NCBI GenBank assembly: GCA_003222065.1
Contig: QHUV01000439.1
Location: forward strand, 1-13,150
DNA: 13,150 nucleotides
Reading direction: 5' to 3'
From: Gemmatimonadota bacterium
Lineage (GTDB): Bacteria; Gemmatimonadota; Gemmatimonadetes; Gemmatimonadales; Gemmatimonadaceae
Shown here: piece after piece, positions 1 to 5,252 of the stretch
How the letters are laid out: every line of letters begins with the position of its first letter
How positions within the stretch are numbered: position 1 is the first letter of the stretch
Notes under the pieces: generated by a model
Seen by the model: only the letters and a program-made list of their open reading frames with translations
Told to the model about the DNA's origin: nothing
Databases searched by the model: none
Made by a program: the position numbers and the translations under genes

Positions 1-1872
1 CGAGAGATCACCCAGCACGTCGCCCATGTACTCGTCAGGCGTGACGACGTCGATCTCGGCGAGCGGCTCGAGCAGCACAGGCTTGCACTTCGGCGCGACG
101 GTCTTGAACGCCTGAATTCCCGCCATCTTGAACGATTGCTCATTCGAGTCGACGGTGTGGAATGAGCCGTCGAAAACCTCGACCTTGAAGTCCACAACGG
201 GATATCCAGCGAGCACGCCACGCACCGACGCTTCCTGAATCCCCCGGTCGACCGCCGGAATGTACTGACGAGGAATCGCGCCACCGACGATTTTATCGAT
301 GAACTCGTACCCACCGCCACGAGGCGCGGGTGCAATGCGCACCCAGCAATCGCCGAATTGACCGCGCCCGCCAGTTTGCTTTTTGTGCTTCCCCTGCCCT
401 TCGGCACGCGCCTTCAGCGTCTCGCGATAGGCGATCTTCGGCCGAGTCAATTGGGCCTGGACGCCGTACTTCCGGCGCAGCTTCGCCAATGAGATTTCGA
501 GATGCCGCTCGCCGACGCCGGAAATGATCGTCTCGTGCGTCTCGGAGTTGTAGTGCGTTTGGAACGTCGGATCTTCCTCGTGGAGCTTGTGCAGCCCGGC
601 TTGCAGCTTCTCCTCGTCCGCGCGGGCGGCGGCATGCACCGCCATCTCGATGATCGGCTCCGGGAATTCGATTTGCGGCAGACGCACCGGGTGCTCGCGT
701 GTCGAGAGCGTATCGTTGGTGTGCGTGCTCTTGAGCTTCGCCACGCAGCCGATGTCGCCCGCGCACAGGCGATTGACCTCGATGCGCTCTTTCCCCTGAG
801 CGACGGAAAGATGGTTCAGCTTCTCCGGAGTGTCCCGCGTTGCGTTGAAGACTTCCTGACCGTTGACGATGCAGCCGGAAAAAACCCGAAAGAAACTCAC
901 GTCGCCGACGTGCGGCTCGGACATCGTCTTGAACACCAGTGCCGTGAACGGCTTGGTGTCGTCAGCGTGAATCTCGACGGTGGCGTTGCCCTCGGCGCCC
1001 TTGAAGGCGTGAACCTCTTCCATCTCGAAGGCATTGGGCAGCAGCTCGACGATCGTGTTGAGCACGGCTTGGACGCCGTAATTCAGCTCGCTCGAGACGC
1101 AGAAGAGCGGGAACAGCTCCATGCGCTTCATCGCTTCCTTCATTCCCGCAATCGCCTCGTCGCGGCCGATCTCGCCTCCCTCGAGGTATCGCTCCAACAG
1201 GGTGTCGTCAGTCGACGATATCGATTCGATCAGCTCCTGGTAGTAGCGGTCGAATTGCGTGCGGTAGTCAGCGGGGATGTCCACCTCGTGGAACTCGCCG
1301 CTCTTGGAGCCCTGCTTGAAGAGCAATGCTTTCTTCGTAAAGAGATTGATCACGCCGTGAAAGTCCGGCCCGTCACCGAGCGGCACTTCCACCGGAATCA
1401 CCTTCGACGTTAGGCGCGTCTTGACTTGCTCGTAGATGCGATCGAAGTCCGCGTGCTCCTTGTCCATCATGGAGACGACGAAGAGAACGGGGTCGCGTCG
1501 CTTCACCGCCTCGCGGAACATCCGCTCTGTGCCGACTTCGACGCCGCTATTCGCGCTGACGACGCACAAGGCACCGTCGGCCGCTGCCAATCCCGCCACC
1601 GCATCACCCTGGAAGTCGAGGAATCCGGGCGTGTCGATAAGGTTGATCTTCGTCCCCAGCCACTCGGCGTGCGCGACGCCGAGGTTGATGGAGTAACCGC
1701 GCTCGATCTCTTCGGGCGCCGTGTCAGTGAGGGACGTCCCGTCTTTCACCGCACCGTGACGCTTGCTGGCACCTGACACGAAGGCGAGCGCATCGACCAA
1801 ACTGGTCTTGCCGCTCGCCCCGTGTCCCACGACCGCGATGTTGCGGATCTCCGAGCCCTTGAACTCCTTCAT
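1..1872 (-). CDS. Elongation factor G-like translational GTPase (C-terminus beyond left edge)
   Basis: Residues 1-624 of a protein expected to have about 690-700. The reading frame is open to base 1 without a stop. It belongs to the EF-G family of cytoplasmic GTPases that act on the ribosome. Seen: a P-loop GHGASGKTS at residues 16-24, a switch I-like ERGYSI at 57-62, DTPGF at 80-84, a G5-like SSELNYGV at 260-267, GVGERHLEI in domain III, and the domain IV signature TGGRGQFG from residue 500. Two key positions differ from canonical EF-G. The catalytic His of DTPGH is Phe84, and the guanine-specificity motif NKxD reads SMMD at 134-137. Replacement of the His is known in EF-G-2-like paralogues, which points to a paralogue rather than the housekeeping factor. 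The ATG start is supported by AAGGAG eight bases upstream. The gene lies 18 bases after the small upstream gene, probably in one operon. The exact role is unknown. Confidence 0.93.
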   Translation of the reverse strand, partial: MKEFKGSEIRNIAVVGHGASGKTSLVDALAFVSGASKRHGAVKDGTSLTDTAPEEIERGYSINLGVAHAEWLGTKINLIDTPGFLDFQGDAVAGLAAADGALCVVSANSGVEVGTERMFREAVKRRDPVLFVVSMMDKEHADFDRIYEQVKTRLTSKVIPVEVPLGDGPDFHGVINLFTKKALLFKQGSKSGEFHEVDIPADYRTQFDRYYQELIESISSTDDTLLERYLEGGEIGRDEAIAGMKEAMKRMELFPLFCVSSELNYGVQAVLNTIVELLPNAFEMEEVHAFKGAEGNATVEIHADDTKPFTALVFKTMSEPHVGDVSFFRVFSGCIVNGQEVFNATRDTPEKLNHLSVAQGKERIEVNRLCAGDIGCVAKLKSTHTNDTLSTREHPVRLPQIEFPEPIIEMAVHAAARADEEKLQAGLHKLHEEDPTFQTHYNSETHETIISGVGERHLEISLAKLRRKYGVQAQLTRPKIAYRETLKARAEGQGKHKKQTGGRGQFGDCWVRIAPAPRGGGYEFIDKIVGGAIPRQYIPAVDRGIQEASVRGVLAGYPVVDFKVEVFDGSFHTVDSNEQSFKMAGIQAFKTVAPKCKPVLLEPLAEIDVVTPDEYMGDVLGDLS

Positions 1873-1890
1873 GAGATGCGCTCCTTCAGC

Positions 1891-2139
1891 CTAGCTGAGT
1901 GAACCGATCTTGGGCGCGGCCCCGAGCCACGCCCGGAGAGTCTCATCTCCGGTCTCGTCCTCTCGCACCGTATCTTCGATCGCGAGCGCGCGCCCCGATT
2001 GGCGCGCGTCGCTGATGCACGTGAAGACAACCGCGCTCGCCGTTCGAACGGCGCTCCACAGGCGCCCCGAATCGTCGGCGAACACGCGGCTGTCAATCGC
2101 GGGTTGTTTGTGCGGTCGGCGGGTGAACGGCCGTGACAT
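1891..2139 (-). CDS. Small conserved-looking protein of unknown function (82 aa)
   Basis: A basic N-terminus (MSRPFTRRPHK) is followed by a compact domain with RVFADDSGRLWSAVR and a strand-like SAVVFTCISD. The C-terminal part is acidic and ends in LRAWLGAAPKIG. There is no signal peptide or membrane segment. A longer reading frame begins at 2190, but the ATG at 2139 is preceded by GGGAGGAGAGC, an excellent ribosome binding site, so I chose this start. The stop lies 18 bases before the EF-G-like gene on the same strand, which suggests co-transcription and perhaps a related role. I do not recognise a named family. The pattern (DxxGRxW, then a beta strand, then a C-terminal helix) resembles small hypothetical proteins I associate with Gemmatimonadota; that is memory-based inference. 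Confidence 0.72.
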   Translation of the reverse strand: MSRPFTRRPHKQPAIDSRVFADDSGRLWSAVRTASAVVFTCISDARQSGRALAIEDTVREDETGDETLRAWLGAAPKIGSLS

Positions 2140-2240
2140 GCTCTCCTCCCGTCTTCGCGATAGCCTCGCGTTTGGAGCGAGATGAGTCAAGAGGGAAACG
2201 CGGGCTCGAGCATTAATGACCTCGACAAAAGATCCCGACC

Positions 2241-2274
2241 GGCAACGAAAAGGGGAGCTTGATCAGCTCCCCTT
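2241..2274 (-). terminator. Rho-independent terminator after the 2884-2312 gene
   Basis: A perfect 10-bp stem (bases 2250-2259 with 2265-2274; core GGGGAGCT/AGCTCCCC) has a 5-base loop. Read on the minus strand it is followed by TTTTCGTT. It begins 37 bases beyond the stop codon of the minus-strand gene at 2312. The T-run exists only in the minus-strand direction. It also insulates the downstream small-gene/EF-G-like operon. Confidence 0.8.
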
Positions 2275-2311
2275 GACGCGCCGCCGACACATCGGTTGAT
2301 GTGGCGAAGCC

Positions 2312-2884
2312 TCAGTCACCGTCACTTTCGTAGGTCAACCCCTCCGCCTCACGTATCCGATCGAGAAGCGATTCGATTGGGGCAAAGACGGCGGCAGTGA
2401 GCCCGACGATCGGTCCGATCGAGACAGTGATCGCGCGACGCGCGCCCTCCGGCCAGTCGGGCATCGAGAGTCCAGCAACGAGACGCCGAATCAACTGGCC
2501 ACACTCCGCAAGGAGTCGGCCTGCTGTCGAATGCAAGATCTCAAGGGGAATCTCGAGGTCGCGCGTCATGAGCTGCCCGGTGCTGTCGCGCCACGCAGCG
2601 TCACCGATCGCGCCACGCTCCGGCCACACGCCGAGGTGACGAATCGTCTCGATTTTCGCTTCGCTCGAGCGATGACATTCCACGGCAGCTGCGAGTGCGA
2701 GCGCGACAGATTCCGGACTGGGCGCGCCGTACAGCGTCACGATGTCGCGCGAGGACCGCTCCGCGGATGCGAGAGGAGACGGTATCGAGTTCACGTGCGC
2801 GAGCACCGCCGAATGGTCTGGGTTTTCCTCGAGCATGACGAGAACGTCCATGCCCTCCTCCTGAAGATGATACTGGTCCAGCAT
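2312..2884 (-). CDS. Hypothetical protein, soluble (190 aa)
   Basis: I do not recognise the family. The protein begins MLDQYHLQEEGMDVLVMLEE and continues with a predominantly helical, Ala/Leu/Glu-rich body (SPESVALALAAAVEC, then IPLEILHSTAGRLLAECG). It ends in a mildly hydrophobic helix (IGPIVGLTAAVFAPIESLL) and an acidic tail. There are no clear catalytic motifs, no signal peptide, and no full-length membrane helix. The frame is open upstream to 3049, but the ATG at 2884 is preceded by GGGAGGGAGGGGCGCG, a very strong ribosome binding site, so the extra 55 residues are rejected. Codon use matches the neighbouring genes. It has its own terminator at 2241-2274, and a possible operator (2998-3021) lies upstream, which suggests a single-gene transcript. 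Confidence 0.75.
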   Translation of the reverse strand: MLDQYHLQEEGMDVLVMLEENPDHSAVLAHVNSIPSPLASAERSSRDIVTLYGAPSPESVALALAAAVECHRSSEAKIETIRHLGVWPERGAIGDAAWRDSTGQLMTRDLEIPLEILHSTAGRLLAECGQLIRRLVAGLSMPDWPEGARRAITVSIGPIVGLTAAVFAPIESLLDRIREAEGLTYESDGD

Positions 2885-2997
2885 CGCGCCCCTCCCTCCC
2901 AACCTGCCGCCCAACGACTCGATACAGCGTTCTAGAGCACCGGTGCGCGAGCAGCGCGAACACCAGATCGAACCCGCTGACTTCCGCGATGTTCCAG

Positions 2998-3021
2998 GTA
3001 AACTGTCCTGAATACGTTTAC
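2998..3021. promoter_or_regulatory. Inverted repeat upstream of the 2884 gene
   Basis: GTAAAC (2998-3003) and GTTTAC (3016-3021) form an inverted repeat with a 12-base spacer. The sequence is AT-richer than its surroundings and lies about 115 bases upstream of the start of the minus-strand 190-aa gene. It could be an operator or part of the promoter. No regulator can be assigned. Confidence 0.25.
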
Positions 3022-3073
3022 AGTCACATCGCGGTTGCAACTCTGTCACGTCGCAGCAAAGCGATCAAAGTCT

Positions 3074-3580
3074 TTACAGACGTGAGAGGGCAAAGCGCAT
3101 GCCGATCGGCAACGTGAAGGCGATAACCGCGCCGATAGCGATGATGTTTCCTGGCGTGAGCACTAGGGCGATTGTTCCGGCGAACGCCCGGGCGAAGAGG
3201 AACATCGTTGCGACTACAGCGGCGCCAATCGCCAGTGCCCACGCCGCGCGATGCTTGGGAGCCTCGCCGACAAGCCACGAATAGGCGACACCGCAGAGCA
3301 GCACGGCGATGAGTTGGAGTGCAACGCCCAACAGCACCACGGAGGGGGCGTACTCACGGGACGCGCTCGTCCCAAGCACGGTCGCGCCGATGACGTCGAA
3401 AACGCGGCTCGGCACGCCGAGGCGAATGCCGAAGCCCACCAGCATACCCGTCGTCGCCGCCGCGGGGATCGCGCCAGTTGTGATGGCCGTTACGGCTCGC
3501 TCACGTTGCACGGCACAAAGGAAGGCAGTGGTCAGTACATGCTCAAGAGGCGACGCGCGTGCGCATATCGCGAAGATCAT
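3074..3580 (-). CDS. Integral membrane protein of unknown function, four predicted helices (168 aa)
   Basis: Four hydrophobic stretches are visible, at about residues 32-54, 81-104, 113-133 and 134-161 when counted from the ATG at 3580. Short polar loops separate them, including one with GEAPKHR. There are no Cys pairs, His clusters or known transporter signatures, and I do not recognise the family. The start is uncertain. The ATG at 3580 lacks a ribosome binding site, a TTG at 3592 and a GTG at 3511 are alternatives, and the GTG would place the first helix close to the N-terminus. It is divergent from the response regulator at 3725, so the 3581-3724 gap probably carries both promoters. A function related to the regulator is possible but not shown by the sequence. 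Confidence 0.7.
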   Translation of the reverse strand: MIFAICARASPLEHVLTTAFLCAVQRERAVTAITTGAIPAAATTGMLVGFGIRLGVPSRVFDVIGATVLGTSASREYAPSVVLLGVALQLIAVLLCGVAYSWLVGEAPKHRAAWALAIGAAVVATMFLFARAFAGTIALVLTPGNIIAIGAVIAFTLPIGMRFALSRL

Positions 3581-3599
3581 GCGCGCGGGCAAAACGCGA

Positions 3600-3614
3600 G
3601 AGTCCTAAGGACTC
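3600..3614. promoter_or_regulatory. Palindrome between divergent membrane-protein and regulator genes
   Basis: GAGTCCT, one base, then AGGACTC gives a near-perfect 7-bp-arm palindrome in the 144-base gap between the divergent genes. It lies just upstream of the candidate membrane-protein starts and 111 bases before the regulator start. It may be an operator, for example for self-regulation. This is inference from symmetry and position. Confidence 0.3.
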
Positions 3615-3724
3615 GTGTCCGGAGCGCGAATTGTGTCTCTCGGCCACGGAGGCAATTGCGCAACCTGACGAGACTCTCGCCAACACCCTTGCCGCGTTCT
3701 CGGCCGCGACTAACTTGGCGCCCG

Positions 3725-4441
3725 ATGTTCGCCGCGGTCGAAGCTTCCAGAATACTCATCGTCGAGGACAGCGCCGAAGTTGTCTCTTTGCTCGAGCGTG
3801 TTCTCGGCGAGCAAGGCTATGACGTCAGCGCGGCGATGGACGGCGAAGCAGGTTTGGCGCGCGCGCTCGACGCGCCGCCCGACCTGCTGATTCTCGATCT
3901 CGGCCTTCCGGGGCGCGACGGGCTTCAGATCGCGGCCGAGCTGCGACGACGCGGCGTGACTGCCCCGGTGCTCATGCTCACGGCGCGCGGCGCGGTCGCC
4001 GATCGGATCTCGGGTCTCGAAGCGGGCGCTGACGACTATCTGGCGAAGCCGTTCGACGCCGAGGAGCTGCTCGCGCGCGTGCGGGCGCTGCTGCGTCGCT
4101 CGGCGCTGCGAACGCGGGCCGCTCAGCTGAAGGTGGGCGATGTGGTGCTCGATCCGCTCACGCGCGAGGTCTGGCGCGCCGGTCGACCGATCGCGCTTAG
4201 TCCGCGCGAATTTGCGTTGCTCGAGTACTTAATGCGCAATCCCGGTCGCACACTTACTCGCGCGGCGATCGTCGCGCAGGTGTGGAAGCACGGGCCGGAC
4301 GACCCCGACGCGACGAACATCGTCGACGTTTACATGGCGTATTTGCGCAAGAAGATCGAGCCGGACGATGGTCCGGTGATGATTCATACGATTCGCGGCG
4401 TCGGCTACGCGCTGCGCGCGCCGGGAGACAGCGATGGGTGA
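3725..4441 (+). CDS. OmpR/PhoB-family two-component response regulator
   Basis: This 238-residue DNA-binding regulator has the two domains typical of the family. Receiver domain, residues 8-122: acidic pair E14-D15, phospho-acceptor D58 in LLILDLGLPG, T86 in MLTARGA, and K108 in YLAKPF, all intact. Winged-helix effector domain, about residues 135-232: VGDVVLDPLTREVWRAG, then LSPREFALLEYLM, the recognition-helix segment NIVDVYMAYLRKKI, and the C-terminal hairpin HTIRGVGYAL. The frame is open back to 3251, but homology begins only after the ATG at 3725, and the extension would lie antisense to the membrane protein. The ribosome binding site is weak. The 3' end carries ATGGGTGA, the overlapping stop/start layout typical of regulator-kinase operons, yet no kinase follows. 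The regulator is therefore an orphan within this window, and its targets are unknown. Confidence 0.95.
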   Translation: MFAAVEASRILIVEDSAEVVSLLERVLGEQGYDVSAAMDGEAGLARALDAPPDLLILDLGLPGRDGLQIAAELRRRGVTAPVLMLTARGAVADRISGLEAGADDYLAKPFDAEELLARVRALLRRSALRTRAAQLKVGDVVLDPLTREVWRAGRPIALSPREFALLEYLMRNPGRTLTRAAIVAQVWKHGPDDPDATNIVDVYMAYLRKKIEPDDGPVMIHTIRGVGYALRAPGDSDG

Positions 4442-4467
4442 ACCGCCAGTAACACAACGCTGCTCAA
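4434..4467 (+). pseudogene. Possible 5' stub of a lost sensor histidine kinase
   Basis: An ATG at 4434 overlaps the regulator stop codon (ATGGGTGA) and starts MGEPPVTQRCSN. From 4468 the frame enters the intron scar, and it terminates at 4560-4562 after 42 codons with no kinase domain. Cotranscribed OmpR-type regulators commonly overlap their kinase in this way, so a truncated kinase is plausible. Only about 11 codons remain, so the identity is inference from position, not from homology. Confidence 0.3.
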
Positions 4468-5114
4468 ATCGGGTAGGTGAGGAGCCTTACGGCTCCCCAC
4501 CTCCCACACCACCGGACGTGCCGGTCGGCATACGGCGGCAGGTCAACGTGCGTCACCATTGAGGGGTCGTTCGTCGAGCGAACTTCGTCGATCCGGGATG
4601 CGCCGCCCGTTGGAACGTAGAGGATTGCAAAGCTGTTGAAGAAGGGCGACCCAACGGAGAGTTGCCGAATCGCGTCGCTCGTCAGGAGACTGCTGTACGC
4701 GCTCGTTTCAATCCTCACCCAACCAGCGCTCGGACGGAATCGAAGGTCGGGTTGAAAATCGATGCTGACTTCGTTGTGCCGCTTCTTGGCAATCACATTA
4801 ACGACAACCGTGCGCCGGGCGGGCGAGCAGTCCTCATTCCAATGCCGCGCACCGTACTTGGTCGTCGCCGGCTCGCAAACCGCGCCTTGCGGAATGACGA
4901 TGTCGAATTCACCAAGGTGGTACCGACCGCCATCGGGAGACAGTTCCAGCGTGCCGATAAGCTGGCGATCGTTGTTGTCGTTGTTCTTCGAAAATGCGGG
5001 CGAGGCCGTGGCGGAAAAACCAGTCGCACTGCGCGTGGGAGCGACCGAATCGCTGCACGCGACCGCAAAAGCCGCCACCGCACCCACGAGCAGGGGGAGA
5101 GTATGACGTCGCAT
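4464..5114 (-). CDS. Predicted lipoprotein of unknown function; C-terminus replaced by intron sequence
   Basis: A signal peptide with lipobox AVAC (Cys20) in MRRHTLPLLVGAVAAFAVAC is followed by a Ser/Asn-rich linker (FSKNNDNND). A beta-rich domain follows with GGRYHLGEFDIVIPQGAVC, then YGARHWNEDC and DFQPDLRFRP; its two Cys could form a disulfide. It probably sits on the outer membrane or the periplasmic face. The frame is open to 5198, but only the ATG at 5114 puts the signal sequence at the N-terminus. No clear ribosome binding site is visible. Residues from about 193 to 216 are encoded by the intron domain V/VI fossil and end at a fortuitous stop, so the native C-terminus is probably lost or altered. 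The Cys/Trp motif looks like a lipoprotein family I associate with Gemmatimonadota; that is memory-based. The function is unknown. Confidence 0.75.
   Translation of the reverse strand: MRRHTLPLLVGAVAAFAVACSDSVAPTRSATGFSATASPAFSKNNDNNDRQLIGTLELSPDGGRYHLGEFDIVIPQGAVCEPATTKYGARHWNEDCSPARRTVVVNVIAKKRHNEVSIDFQPDLRFRPSAGWVRIETSAYSSLLTSDAIRQLSVGSPFFNSFAILYVPTGGASRIDEVRSTNDPSMVTHVDLPPYADRHVRWCGRWGAVRLLTYPI
4468..4538 (-). mobile_element. Group II intron fossil: domains V and VI only
   Basis: Read on the minus strand. Domain V (4538-4509): a lower stem CCGCCG/CGGTGG continuing to an A-T pair, the diagnostic two-base CG bulge on the 3' side, an upper stem TGCC/GGCA, and a four-base loop. At 30 bases it is shorter than the usual 34, and the loop is GACC rather than GNRA, so it may be degenerate. 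Domain VI (4505-4471): a 15-bp stem with a GTAA tetraloop and one bulged A (plus-strand T4474) in the expected branch-point position, seven bases from a 3' end reading ACCCGAT. There are no domains I-IV and no reverse transcriptase, so the element cannot move. A 5'-truncated copy is what incomplete target-primed reverse transcription would leave; deletion of a full intron is the alternative. Confidence 0.8.
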
Positions 5115-5169
5115 AGTCGTCGTCGACTGATGTGGGTGAGAACCCGCCCGAAAAAAACTCTTGCCTGGG

Positions 5170-5223
5170 GCGGACCTAGGTGCCGGCATCGACACCAAGC
5201 TAAGGCTTACCGTTAAGGTCCGC
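5170..5223. other. Candidate folded intergenic element (three-way-junction shape)
   Basis: In the 138-base gap between the lipoprotein gene and the large signalling gene, GCGGACCT (5170-5177) pairs with AGGTCCGC (5216-5223). Two small hairpins lie inside: GGTG/CACC (5179-5182 with 5193-5196) and AAGC/GCTT (5197-5200 with 5205-5208). On the minus strand a run of seven T follows about 13 bases later. It could be a terminator region for the upstream gene or a leader structure for the lipoprotein gene. The folding was done by eye only. Confidence 0.3.
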
Positions 5224-5252
5224 TAGTCTAACTCCTGGCGCGGTGAGGCCAA

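Noticed and set aside
502..1413. 303-codon plus-strand reading frame, followed by another at 1426-1776
   Set aside because: Both lie antisense to the EF-G-like gene, whose family motifs run unbroken through the same bases; the plus-strand translations are Arg/Leu/Val-rich with no domain.
2531..2935. 134-codon plus-strand frame opposite the 190-aa gene
   Set aside because: His/Arg-rich composition and no ribosome binding site; the minus-strand frame has a strong ribosome binding site and its own terminator.
3251..3724. N-terminal extension of the response regulator frame
   Set aside because: It runs antisense to the membrane-protein gene, has low-complexity Arg/His composition, and receiver homology begins only after the ATG at 3725.
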